A DNA stretch of 64,000 nt from Dicaeum eximium. Lineage: Eukaryota; Chordata; Aves; Passeriformes; Dicaeidae. The stretch lies in assembly GCA_013396995.1 (NCBI GenBank), contig VWZP01002599.1, forward strand, positions 124,001 through 188,000, in the 5' to 3' direction. Every line of letters starts with the position of its first letter. Position 1 is the stretch's first letter. Of the stretch, positions 12,101 to 26,300 are shown in pieces. A model generated the notes under the pieces. It was not told the origin of the DNA, did not search any database, and saw only the letters and a list, made by a program, of their open reading frames with translations. Made by a program: the position numbers and the translations under genes.

Positions 12101-15100
12101 AAAACACCTACATGTCAAGCTTAAATCCTCTGTTAGTGATGTGCACATTTCAATAAAACCCAATTCTGATACAGTGAATTTCAGGCAATCACAACTTTTT
12201 AAAGGTTACATAAAATTGCACTGATGTGTAACTGCAATAGACAAGGTCATAAATCTGTTCCACTATTTTAACAAATCCATGAACAGAAAAAATCATAAAA
12301 TTTCACTTGTTATTACCTGAATGCAATAGAGTATGTAAGAATTCTAAGCTTTAAATTGAAAGTATGAGAATATTAATAGATGGTAATAACAATAAAAGCT
12401 TTTTTTGTTCTTCTCAGTTTAATTACTTCACTTTTATGTCTACTCACCCCAAGTTCACAAGCTGCTCTCTTTTCCCAAATTACAGTCTGAGGGAGGAGCA
12501 GTATGTGCAGATACTTTCTAGATAATGAGCCCTGATCTTATTCCAGGAATACAGAGGTTGGCACCTTTTCCTGCTTGTTTGCATGGAGACACTCCCAGCA
12601 AACTGCGGGGTTGCTGAGCAGTGCAAGCCTGATTAACTCCGGCACTTCTCCATGTGCAACTTCTCTGAACTCACTGTGGCAGAGGCAGTAAAAGGGGAGG
12701 CCAGCAACACAAGCTCTCTTCCTATAAAGACTGAGAAGCCTTTATCAGCTGTTTGAGGAGACAAATCTGTCCTGGTTTTAAATCAGAAAATAGCTTGGGG
12801 GTCTCATCATATGTGAAAACACAAAGAGGTGAACTTGTGAAGAGCTTGCTCAACATTGCAGGAGCAGAGATGGGTGCTAAGCAGTGGAAGCTAAAGATCT
12901 CAATGAACAACATCTCAGTCATATCCAGAGAAGCCCAGGTGAGTTAATTTCCCATACTGAGAGTTGTACAAGCCTATTGTCTACTGGCTATAGTCTGAAT
13001 TGGATTTCAAACTGGTTCTTTTCCAAGTCCTGCTACAGGAAAATGGGTTCTTGTTCAAAGTTACTGATTTGTTCACCCCTGACTGCTTTAATAACCTGAA
13101 TATAAACTCTTCAGCTGAAAAACTGCATTTTAGTACCTGCCCAGTGTCGAACTCTCTGGAACCAAGTGCATTGGATGCCAGCGTCCTACAAATAAGGGTT
13201 GATTGTGACATTTAGTTAAAGTAATACAGGGAGACTACATAGGTTTAGATACGACTTTTTCAGAGGCTGAAATATTGGATAGACTTCTGAAGAGGCCAGA
13301 ATAAAGGGCCAAGAAACCTGCAGTTGTGCTAGTATGGAATGTTTGCTGTCTCTTCCTCAGCAGAAGCAGTAGCAGCAGCAGCAGCACCTCATTCAGTCAT
13401 TGGGCATGAGATGGCACAGTGCCAAACAGATACAGTGGTGTTCTCTTCTCACCTTCATATGTTTCTGCTGTGCCAACCAGCAAGCTGAAATGCCTCATCC
13501 AGGGAAAACGCTCCTAACTACATGTTGAAGGTGGATTCAGCAGACAAAAACAGGACCTCCATGTGTCCAAAGACGGAGGCAGACATCCCTGAATAGCAGT
13601 GAGGTGCTTGGTTTTTAACACTCTGCAGCACTGCTATTGGCACTGAACAATCAGCCCCCATGGAAGGTGCACATTTATCTCTGAAAACATGGACCAAAAG
13701 TAGTTAGGCCAAACAAAGCTAAAATGTTTGCACTCTGTAACTAGAGTGCAAATTTAAGGAGGTGACATTGCTCACTGCTAAACCTTTCTGGAGCTGAAAT
13801 GAAGCTGAAATGAGTCATTAAGTAGTTTCAGTAGGTGACATAATGAGTAACCTGTTTCCTTGGATACGTGAATGGACTTTCAGCAGGTAGGAGATATGCT
13901 TCTTGTAAAAGGATGAGAAGGTTTGGCTCACACAGAGATGATTTCTTGTGAATGTTACAGCAGAAAATAGACAGCCTTTAGCTTGCTAGATCCAGAATGC
14001 AAAGCACGAAGACAGCTCTTCCATCCTTGTGAGGAAATGAGTCTAATGTGCAAGCTATACTACAGCATTGGTGGTAGGGTGGCGTCAGTAACAGCAGCAG
14101 TAACATTTTCGCTAGATACAGATGTAAAGACAAATTCCCTTTTAAAGTCATTTGCAGACAACACAAAGAATGACAGAATGGCAAGTGGCGGGGAAAGAGG
14201 GCAATTCAAGTCCCTTGGTAAATTAGACCCTTTTAAAGAACGTGTTTTAATACAGGTGACATACAAAGTCACTGATCTGCAAACCACTGATGTATACAGA
14301 CGAGTGGGGAAAGCACCCATGGGAAAGCCACAATGCTGAAGGCTTAAAGAGCACAGCATGAACGAATTTCACATGAGGTAACCATGCTTCACTGCAGCAG
14401 AAAGGGCTTAGAAGGAACCAGCTGACGAAGAGGACAAAAGCAAGAAAAAATAGGAAAGTACATTCTCTGCTATAGTGGCAGCCCCTCTTATGCAGGTATC
14501 ATAAACCTTTTTAAAACAGCTGCAGAAAAATGAAGGAAGGAAGTACAGAAATTATCTGAAGGATGGAGCATGTGCACTGCAGCTGGAATGCTACAATCTG
14601 TCAATCTTTTCATAAAGAAAACTAAGGAATTGCTTGACCTGAATAGACCAAAGGAAGACAACAATATCAGATGCTCAGATGACTCCTCAGTCTAGGATAG
14701 CCTAGCTCAACAAGGAACAGTCACAGGAAGCTAAGAATGTAAGGTAGAAGGAATGTAGTACAGGAAGAACATAGTGCAGAAGGAACATGACATAAAACAG
14801 AGCACAGGGCTCCTCCAAACCCTACAGAGCAAATATCTGATCTACAGTGCTAGTCCCTACTCTGACTGAGATCTCTCAGAGCTACTAAATCAGTCTTGGA
14901 TTTAGCAGAAGGGTACTGCTAAAGCAGGTGGGCTGGAGAGCAGCTCTGCACCATGAATTCCATAGTCTGACATTGGAGCCTCTCCAACAGGGAACACATT
15001 ACAAAATACTTTGTATGTTGCATCAAGACCCAGTGAGCACAACCAACAAGCAGGTCCCTGTCCCTGACTGATTGCTGGTAAAGCAATACGACCTTGAATA

Positions 15101-18100
15101 AAACTTCACTGAGAAAGAGAATCACAGCAGGCTGGCTGGAAAGCTAGTTATTTGATAGAGAATCTGATTCTGCCAGGAAGACTTAGGCATGTACTGGGAA
15201 GACCTAACAGATTCAGCTGCCTCATCAGATGACTTAATCAGAAGACTGCTTAGCTCTTGCACAGTGATCGGGCGTAGGTAAGACTTGGCTGTTGCCTAGA
15301 AGCTCACACAGCCAAGTAAGGCAAGTGTTTGATTTAAGAGATTAAGAGAATCAAAGTGATATTTGGGTAAGAACTAGCAGCAAGACCTATTTATTCCAAG
15401 CTTAAGAAACAAATTGCTGCTTCTTATTGCTACACAATCTTCCCATGGCTCTGTCAAAGGCAATCCTTTGATTGGGCTACATTCTACATTTATATTTTTC
15501 AGGGAGGGAAGGTGGGGAGTGGGGGTGGAATCTGACTTAAACCATGAATAACTAGTGCTTCTCAAAGGAAAAACAGACATCAGATAGATATTTATAACTT
15601 ACCTCTACGATTAACAGGATCCTTAGCTACGTATGCAATGTAATCTGAAGTATCCTGTCAAAAAATTAAGATACCTACAATGAATGCAAAAACATATTTG
15701 CACTGATTACAGCAAAAGATCACAGTCCAGAATATGTACAGTCCTGTGGGCAGAGCCCTAAATGACATATTTTGCTCTACACATGCATACTACTTAAACC
15801 CCATATAAAATTCATGGGTTTTGGTACTATTTGCACCACTTTCCTTTTTACAGAAAGTGATCTAATCCAGCAGAATTTTAAAATCTCTTCCATCAATTAA
15901 ACAAACTCAATAGGATTTGAGGATTTGGCCCAGGCCTTATTTAGGAGGGAATAGAATTACAAGTCCTTATCTTCAAACTACACAGAGATTTTGGTTCATA
16001 ACATGAATAATCATCTGGTTCTGTGGCAGGAAGAGTGGGAGTAACAGCGCTGCTCCTCAGAAGTACTGAGCAATGGCATTTATTCATGTGTGACGAGCAG
16101 GTGTTTGCTTTACTGACTACAGTGCCATATGGCACAGAGGTGCTCAGGCACTGCTTGGCTCTGACAAGCAGCATCCCTGGACGCCCTCCCCAGCCCTTAG
16201 GCTGCTCCCTGCCACACCTGTTGCCACATGCCTAGTGGATTTTCTGCCAAGAGCACACAGACATCTTTTGGGGGGATTTTTTTCTTCTTCCCTGCCACCC
16301 AAATGCTCCTGTGCACAAATGGTGCAGACTTCCATTATCCTGCAGGTGAAACAGAAAGGCCTGAGTTTCTGGGAAACACTTAGGCCTGCTGATATATCAG
16401 AAAAATGACATATTGCCTTGATGCAATCAGGAAGTCCTGGTTAAATCTGGTATTTCCTGACATGCCTGGCTAGTCAGGTATAGCTAAACCCAAGGGATAT
16501 ACAAGATACATTACAGCTGCCGGTGTAAATCTACCCAAAGCCTCTTCAGGTGACTGATCCAAGATCATTGCCAATTATATCAAGATCTAATGTCATAATA
16601 AATATCAATCTTCAGTTAAAATATAGACTTCTGCAGCACAGCTTTTTCTAGTGCAAACACACACCACCACCAGCCACCCAAAACAAATCACTGTAGTGAA
16701 TGTCTATACAATTTCCTTCCTAAGGGGAGAGCAAGGGAAATGATGAAGCACAGTAATGGGTTCTGGTGACAGATGTGTAACCATGTCACTTAATGCATCG
16801 TTGGAAGGCACTCAGACACAGCAGCAGTGAGGTTGGTCTGTTAAAAAAGCATAGTCCTACTATTTTGTCTCGTAATTTCTTACACATCCTGTGGCACAGT
16901 GTCCGGGCAGCGACTACAGTGGAAATAAGGATGAATATCAACGAGTAAGGGGAGAACAAAGGTGACTATGTCTATAGTAGCAAATAATACAGAGCCCTGG
17001 TTTCACTGTACTGGTTTCTCACAGCATGCCCTGAAACTCACCGAGGGACAAGCACATGCTTGTCATCGATCCCAAGAGACCACTACGAGGAAGAGAGTGA
17101 ATGTGTGGGTGCAAATTGCACTGTGTTATTTATTTCAGGGACAGAAAGACTAGAAAATGGGCCACAGATCAATTTATTTACTACTTTGGGCATTGCTAAT
17201 GGATACATTTATGCCTGAGTAAATCATAGATCCATCTCATGGCTAGAGTGGGTGTGACAGTCTGAAAACACCTACTCCTTATTTCATTTAAAGCTCTGAA
17301 ATGCAAGCTGACAAACCACTAAGGACCTAAGGTGCACATTTCAGTGTGGCTAAGTTAGAAGACCCCCATCCAAAAACTATACAGGGATTGGCTGATGCAG
17401 CAAAGAGATCCTTGACATTCAAGGACTGAAAACAAGTATGAATGAGCTATAATTTTCAGCTTAAAGACATTGCATTGTGGTGTTAAAATTTTGAGGTATT
17501 GCTGAAACCGAAAAACTACTGCCTTCAGGGACCTCTGAGAGACCTGACTTATTAGACTTTATGATATCCTCCACTCCAAAATTTCAGCAGATATCTCCAA
17601 AAAACAGATGTCTTGTCTGGCAGCCTGGAAACAGCCACCTGAAATTACTCTGGAGCAAAATTGTTTAGTGTATCACAGGAGGGGCTGAAGAGAGCTAAAG
17701 CGGATTGAGAACACAGCCTTGGAAGTGAAATAAAAACGGTTCTGAAAAGGTGTGTAAAAGGATTTGGTATGGAGATTTTTAAGCTCCCATATACTGACAT
17801 GGCCAGAAACTGACTCATTGCAAAATATATTGCATATTGCAAAAGTATATATGGTATTCAAGCTGTTCTCCAGGACTGTGGGACACTTCTCCAGAGGTTA
17901 TATTTTGAATAATATAATTAATGGTAAGGGAGTAGAAGAAAAATTTTAAAGCTAATTGCTGTCACAAATGGGAGGCAGATATCCAGAGCAGAATGGTTGA
18001 TGGGGCAGAGAAGTGAGAATAGTCTCACCTCCTAATAAACCAAACTCCAAAATAACTTCAAAATAAGGGAACCACTTCCTGAAGATACATGGGCACAGAT

Positions 18101-21100
18101 CTAGCTTCCTAGGTCACTATGGCCTTTCTCCAGCCAGTTTAAAATTCATATAAAGAGATAAATTTATGGTCTGGAGGCTAGCTGTGGTTAGGAGATGCAG
18201 TTTGGTGGTGGCAGTCCACTACCAAGTAGAAATCATTAAGGGCTGATGAAAGTTATGCCTGTATGGCTCTCTGTGAGCTAAATCATGTTCTTGCATTTTG
18301 TCAAAGGAACTAGCAGGTTTTACACAAGCTTTTGATTTAAAGTTGTTCCTTACTAGACCAGAGATAAGCTTGTAGAAAAACATTAGAACTCGTACCTACT
18401 TTCTTCCTCCCAAGACCAGAATGAATTCATGCAGTAGTCTTATTGGGAACACAAATTCATAATTTCACTGTGCCTTGTAGGCTCCCTTGCACCATGCAAT
18501 TTTATGTCTTTGGTAGCTAACTGACTCAGTAGTGAGATTTTTATCTCTCTAAAACATTTGGAAGAGCTTGTTTACTCCAAATCCAGAACTCTACTGCTGT
18601 TCCTCTCCTCTTTCCTGGTAAATCATTTCATCAGTGGGCAGTGTGAAATGGTGTTTCCAGGACCTAGCATTTGGGATGGCAGATGGGCAGCAAAGAATCT
18701 TCTTACGGAGGCAGGGAACTGTGCTAATCACTCCTCTGCCCACTTCGGGAATTGTTCATTTACAGCATCCATTGCAATCTGTTGTGTTTCAAAGCTGCTG
18801 TTGATCCATTTTTTGTTCCCCAAATTATTGTGATATTGTGTCCTTTCCCTTCTGTAATTGTACTTAGCTCAGCAAAGCTATACTAAGACTAGAATTTGTC
18901 TTTATGTTTTCTGACAAAAACATAATGAACCGAGAAAGCACCAAGCATCTTCACCTTAACAGAGTTGAACTGAGGGTATTAACTCACAAAGCAGGCTAGA
19001 AATTGCCTTACTTGTAGTACATGACTGATATATGACAGATAATCACATGATGAAGAAAAAGGTACTCGTTCCATTAATCTAACTTTAAAAGCTTTCAAAC
19101 CTCTAAGGTAAGAGGTGAGCACTGTTACTAATTTACATTTTTCCCCTTGCTTCCTGAGTGACAAATACTTTTCAAGACTGTTTATTAATATACCTTTGGA
19201 TGAACAGCTTATAAAAATAAGGAAAAGCACAATAAGTAGGAATCTGCCCTTTGATCTAAATGAATAAAATTTGTAGGTGTATCTAAAAGCTTTGAAAAAC
19301 AGGAGAGAAAGATCTGTGCTTTTCCTGAAAGCTGCATGACTGTTGCAAATATACCTGCAGGCAGAATTTAGCACAGTTTTCTCAATGCACATTTACAGTT
19401 GAGAAGGAAAAAAAAAAAATGAAAGCATGCATTGCTATAAATGCTATAAATATAGCTGCAACATATTCTATTACTGTAAAAAGTGCAAGATAAATAACGG
19501 GATAAAAATCCACACAATGCCCATATAACTATTCTACATAAAACAAAGCCCTGCTTATCAGTTAGGATAGGAATGTTTACATCCCCTTAATAACTTTTTG
19601 TTACAGTCACTCAAAGGGGAGGATCTACCAACGCCTGTCAGCCATTCCCCTCAAAGAGACCTTGATGGCAACAATCAGGAATAATTTATGAAAGAAGAAA
19701 CAGGAGCTGTTGTGGCTGTACTTTTCTTTTGGAGTAAGATATGGTTTAAATGTTGTCACAGAGTCCTCATAAAGCAGTTTCTGTGTGGGAGAAGGCTTTA
19801 CAGAAGTGCTTACCGGGTCACCTCCAGACGCAAAGGAGATAGATTGCATGTGGTGGTTTGCTATGATCTGTAGGGATCAGAAAGAACAGGTGTGAGTCAG
19901 ATGGGTTTCTTACAGTTTGCAATTTTGATTTCTCTTTTTGCTTGTATGCTGGTGAAAATCAAAAATCAAGATCAAAGTTACCCAAAAGGACTTCTAAGAG
20001 TAGCATGATAATATAAACAAACTTAAGGATAAATGTTTTATAGTGGCATTCTTTAAAATGTGTCAGGACACTGCAAGATTGCTAAGAAGTACTAAGTACT
20101 CAGAACTCCAGTAAATCATACAGACCTGTCAGAGAGTGTCTTTGGAGAAATTTTAATCTGCTAAAACTCACTTTCTTTATTACAGATAATGATGAATGAA
20201 ACAAAAGGTCCTATTCATCAAACCATTTTTCTGCTGATGCCACTCTGGTGAAATCAATGAAACCATGCCAACCTCTACACCAGCTAAGATGCCTAACATT
20301 GCATCCAACACCTACTGTGTCATTTTATGTTTCAGACATCAACATGTTTACAATATGCAAAGAGAATTTTGAATCTAGATGCAGTGTAGCATTGTGGACA
20401 AATTCACAGGCACACTCCAGGGCATTTGAAATTCAAATTGCTTATGTACAATTTGAACTAATATGATATTTCTCTGGGAAGAGACAATTTGTCCTGAACC
20501 TCTAATAAAAGCAGAACATCTCTGCTATTCTGAGAATTAACTTACAAAATCTTTTAATAATGAAATCATGTAACAACCAAGAAAGAAAAGGTCATTTGAA
20601 AGAAATTTTCACTTGATATTTGAGTCACAGAAGCCATGCCAAGGAATTAATCTGGGATGGGACAGGCCCCTGTTTAGTGCCTCAGAGCATCTGACAATTG
20701 AAGTAGGACCTTGATTCTTCACTTTGGAGAGGGAACCACATACAAAAAATCCTTCTAGAAAAAACAAAACAGGCTAGAAAAATATTTTCTGTGCTGTTTC
20801 CCCTAACCTGCTTCTTAAAGACCTGGACTATCAACTACCTTCCTTGGAAAGAAAAAATTCTGATAGAATTTTCTCTGGATCTTGCTGCTTCACTAAGTCA
20901 GAGAGAGGTGACTACTATGTGAAGTGTTTCTTTTATGTAAAGAGCACTTCATTTTCAATAGCCCTGCTTGTCCCACAACAAGTTTTTTAGTGCACACTGG
21001 TGAATTAGTGTTCTGTTCTCAGAACAGAACAGTACTCAGAACAGTACTCAGCAGTGAGGATTTCCTTCTCTTTTTCCACTTAAAGAAGTAACAATAGAAT

Positions 21101-23262
21101 ATGTAGTACATAGAATACATATAGAATGTAGATTATCCTAACAATAGAACTGAAGTAGTGAAGTTCTGTTACACAATTTCATATTATCATTATCTTGTGC
21201 AAATAACCTAACCTTTTATTTCAGCATGTAAAAGAAAAATTATTTCAGATTGTCACTAAACTAATTTTTTCCAAATTTTAAGGAGGCTGAAAAATGCTTG
21301 AACTAATGTTCAAGTCAGGCATTTTTTTGAGTTCCACAGCTAATTTAGTTTGAGTTAGGGATATTCCCTACCTCACTTTTACCAGTATCAAAACACTGAC
21401 AAGAGATACAGCAAACTATTAATGCCTTGCATTGCTTAAAACAAAACAATTCACTAATGTTAGCGTACAATTTAGAAACCTTTTAATCTACGCCAACCTT
21501 CATTTTAAAGAAACAAGCAAACAAAATCATCTTCCACTCATCAACAACACTGTGTTGTCTTTTCTTTCCTTCCAGATCTGCTGGGAAAAAGACACTATTG
21601 CAGAAGTTTGCAGCCATCCTCCTGTGCGGGGCCTCAAAGGGCAAATCTGCTGGGCCGTGTTTATCTGCAAATCAAATCCTTAGCATAAACAAGAAACAGG
21701 GGAGGCCACAGCCAGGCTAGGGATCTCTGAGAAACCACACATTCCCCAGGCCTGCAGCACCCAGAAGAGTCTGCCTTAAAAAGAATGATATAAGAGAAAG
21801 ATGAACAGTTTTGTCAACTCAGAGAAAAGGCAAAACATATAGGGAATTACTCTTTGAAATAAATGAGTTAACTACATTTCTGCACTAGCATTGGCTGATG
21901 ACAAGCTGACTTTCAGGGTTTGGCACTTCCTTAACAGAGCTAATTAACATCAAGTTCTTATGCTTCTGATGGGGGGGTAACTGTCCTTATGAAAAGCACT
22001 GCTGTGTGTATTCCATAGTAAGGCTACAGACAACTGCAGCCAGTCATAGCCCTGCTCCCACAGCCTCAGTGCTCACTGCAGAGGATTTCTAAATATGGAT
22101 AAGAATGAAGATATACAAATGAAAACATAGTAATAAACTGCCATCTTTTTAATAAATGGTGTATATATATTCGTTCTTATTTTTTAACCCTGAGGCCCCA
22201 AAGGACAGTAGGAATTTTACTTTTTCCTCTCTGTATCTGGGCAGAAAGTTGCATGCCCTAATGCAATATGTGGTTCACAGCAAATAGCACAGCAGTGACT
22301 ACGCATGTCTGTCTGCTTCCTCTCTATATATACCCTGAGCAAGGATTTTTCTCATCTCATACATCATTCACAAACCACTGCAGTGATTCCCCAAAGTCTG
22401 TCTGTACCTTCAGCACAGTGAGGAAGAAGAAATGAGCTACTTTTAAAAGGCTGCCTTGTCTCTCTAAAAGACTGGCCTTTCACTGTACTGCAAAATCCCT
22501 GAGGCTGTATTTTTGGCAGCGCCTCAGGAACAGTTTGCCCTTTAAGACTCTAAAAGGGAAGAAAACAACAAAATTGGGGAAGCATATCCCTTTTACGACT
22601 CTGAAAGTTTCTAATTTTATTCAATAAGAGCTCCCACAACCAGAAAATGGTATTTAACATCATAATTTAAGATTATGATGTGAAATTATAATTTTCACAT
22701 CACATTTAAGAGCAAAACCAATCTACCTGAAACATTGCGAGAAGAAAATAATTTATCAAAGTTGTGTTGAATAGTGACATAAGCTGACTTCCACTATGAT
22801 TATATTTTTGGATTCATTAATTTTGTTACATTATTGAAGAATAATAACTTTGAGCAACTGAATATTTGGCAGACAGCAAATAATTGTGCAGCAGGCTGCT
22901 CATCAAAAGCCTCACAATTTAATACAGAAGTTACACTCACCTGTTTTGTATCTGGATTCATTAGATTTAAGCTGCTGGTGGAGATATTCAACATTATGCT
23001 CATTCCTGCAAACTGAAGATTGCTCTTTCCCAAGATGCTAGAAAGGACTTTGCTTGGTGGCTGTGAGGAGGGGGGGAAAAAGCAGATTTTTGTTCTCTGA
23101 TTTTTTTTTAATGACCTTCATTGTATGCAGGGCTAGTGGTGATCTTAAAGGCTTCTAAAAGGTTTATGACTTTTCAAGGATCATCTAATTGCAACAGCGG
23201 TTTTCTTCTGGAAATTATTTCTCATTTATACTACAACTACTATTACAACTACTACTACTACT

Positions 23263-23308
<46 letters not shown>

Positions 23309-26300
23309 GTACTAGCCAAGCAATTCTTCATCTACTCTTAACCCAAAAAAATAGGAATCTTGTGAGACAGCACCAGTCTCATCTTCACCAAGGGACCAAG
23401 TAAGCAGACTAAGATAAATGCCTTCAGTCAGTATCTTAAAATGACAATGTTCTTGTTCTATAAAAATAGCTTCAACTCTTGAACAGAAATCTGTTGTTTG
23501 CTCCACATCCACTGACTGTTCTACCCCCTTGCCCCAGTGGAAAGTGGGACTCCAGTGAAAGCGATGGAATGCTCACCAAATGGGATACAAAGTGTTATGG
23601 ACTAGATGACCTCTTAAGGTGCATTCCAACCCCAACCATTCTATGACTTTGCTTGTAGACTTAAGAGTGGGTAAAAGCCAGATATAGACAAATAAAACCT
23701 CTTTATGCAGGGGTAAAACATGCATCTAAAGTCTAAGAATGTAATGCAAGGGATGTAATAGTATTGATAACTTTTATAGGCATTTCACCAGCTCTTCGGA
23801 GGTACTGTAGCAATAGAAGTTGTGCTGTGAAAGCAAAATTCATAAACTTCTCACCTTTGACAGCTATGGGGAGCCACATGGCTGCATGAGAGTAGCCCTA
23901 TTCAAGTAAGCACAGCCTGTAAAAAATAAGGCTGCCCAGCAGTAACAGACCAAGTCCTTTAACTTGCTCTACTTGCACTGGTGAATATTCATGCCAGTCA
24001 TTAGGATGTAAACACGAAATTACTGGAGACAGTGTTTTTCTGCCACTATATCTGCATTTGTCCTAAGCTGCCTGCAAGCTTAGATAGTTTTGTTCCTAGC
24101 AGGATGGACCCACTTGAGCTTCTGTAGTCCTGACAGTTTACATACATTCAATTTTATCTTCTTTTCCTTCTGTTTAACTGATTTAAAATACACTACATAC
24201 ATACTGCTTCTATGTAACATGTGCTGCACTGTTTCAACCCTTTCATGTTACAGAGCTAGTACTTCACTAACTTCTCTTTTCAACAAACTCTTTTGAATAG
24301 TCTTGTATCTCTTCTTTCTTTAATCCTTAATGATTCCTGAGTCATGCCTAAGGATCACCTACCCACAGAGCAGGTAAAGTGTGAAAATTTGGCCCCAGGA
24401 AGTACATGTCACCTTAACCAAATTGATATGCCACTAGTAGCAGAAGCATAATGAATGTACAGACCAGCAAAAGACACATCTTTGACATTTATCTGAAATT
24501 CTGTTGCTCTTTGCAATAACGGATAAGCAACATTACTTCTAAAACCTATAATACAGCAAGGTGTCTCACTAGGCACTTGGAACTCTGTTTAACTTATTTT
24601 TTCAACTACATTTTGTGTCATTTTGCTTTCCAGGAAGAAAATTACTTTCATCTTTACTTTCAAGTTTAAAATGAAAAGCCAGGGAACCAAGAAATGCCAA
24701 TGAGATAAACTTGGTAGAGGTGAAACCATAGCCTTGATTTCTGAGGCAATTTCCAATTACACTGGTGACACATGTTGTCACATATGACTGATTTTACCAG
24801 GATGTGATTCTCCATTGCAAACAAGGGGCATTTCATCATGTTCCTTTCTGCTGAGATTCTGCCTAGATGGTGGAGTAGCTGGGGAAGCAGGCAGACCTTT
24901 TCCTTCACCTGCCCATTCTCCTCCTGTGCCCAAGAACACACACAAGGGCTATAATTAACTACTTTCTATGCTTCTTCCCTTAGAGATAGCATTACATCCC
25001 AGCTTTGCTAGCAGGCCTCTGGAGGAGACTGTTGAGAGCCATCAGTGCAGGAGCTGAGCCAAGGCTTCCTTCTCTCCCTGTGTGAAGACTCCAACTCCCA
25101 GCACACAAACCAAAACAAGGCATGGTAATAAAGACGTCAGGTACACACTGGACTCACCATCAGCACTGGGCACTGAGCATCAGCCACAGGACTTTATGGA
25201 AAGAGCATAGGGAACAAAGGATCACCTCATATGCTCTTTCCATTTCCAGAAATCAGTGATTACCAAACTCATTAAATGTCACCAGTAGATCTATCTTTCA
25301 AGAACAAATCTAGTCACTTTCAAAACTATATATGTTTTGGACTTCCGCTTCTCTTCCAGCACCTCTTTTCATAATTTACTCATGAGTTTTATGAAAAGGC
25401 ATCCCATTTGTTGGTTTTAAGGCTTCCACCTGCAATCTACAAAAGAAAGAAAGTAAAAGGAGGAGGTTTCTGTGGAAGGAACATAAAGGCACAATCTTCA
25501 TCCTAGATGTATTTATATTTCCAGATGCCTACAAAACCAGATCCTGACCAAAAGGGCAAGTGACAACATACAGTGAGTAAAAACAGCCAATACTTTAAAT
25601 GATTAATCATCTGCAATTCTCAAAGCTGCCCTAAAGTCACCTGTCTGCTGTGCCTGGTCTCCACTGTGCTGAACAGAGAAAATACAGTCAACTGCACTAC
25701 AAGAAAAAAAATACCTTTCGTTTCTTGAAGGCTCTTTTGGCACCAGGCATGGCTTCACAAACACGACTGATTGCTTCCCTGAAGAGACAGAAAAAAGCTT
25801 TATGGCAAAAGAATGTGTGGGTTTCTTCATTACGCTTGAAATGCACTAGAGAGAACAGTTTCACCTGTATTTCTGTTCACAAGTGAGGATAGTTACTGGG
25901 TCAGTTAGCTTTCCTCTAAAAAAGAAAATGTTTCCTCACACTATTAAAAAGACCTTTTCTCACTGTAAATTAGATTATTGCTCTTAATACCATCTTTCCA
26001 GTCTCACTTTTGTACATTGCTTAAGACCTTCTTTTTAAAAAAATGTTTCTTTTAATGTGAGAGTTAAAGAGCATCATTTTTCTTACTACTATACTATGCA
26101 CTTTTCCAGTCAGAGCAAAACCATCAGGCTTTAGATAGTATCAGAAACCTAAAATATTCCTGGTAATATGTACGTTCTGTACAGTACATGAGATGTACAA
26201 CATTTTAATTTATACTATTTCAATACAGTCTTAGTAGTTTATTATATAGTAGTTTACTAGTTTATATTATAGGGGAAATCATTGCCATCAAGATTTTGCT

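Larger units (their letters stand above)
23061..25714 (-). other. SHC3 intron 3
   Basis: The 2654-bp intron contains ACT and AAT triplet microsatellites (23231-23308) and a short CR1 tail at about 23594-23648. Confidence 0.85.

Noticed and set aside
12577..12593. GTTTGCATGGAGAC as an RFX or octamer site
   Set aside because: Only 10 of 14 positions fit the X-box and one base breaks the octamer; too weak to annotate.
18979..19392. 137-codon minus-strand open frame in intron 5
   Set aside because: No domain or splice context, and it lies wholly inside an intron with well-defined flanking exons.
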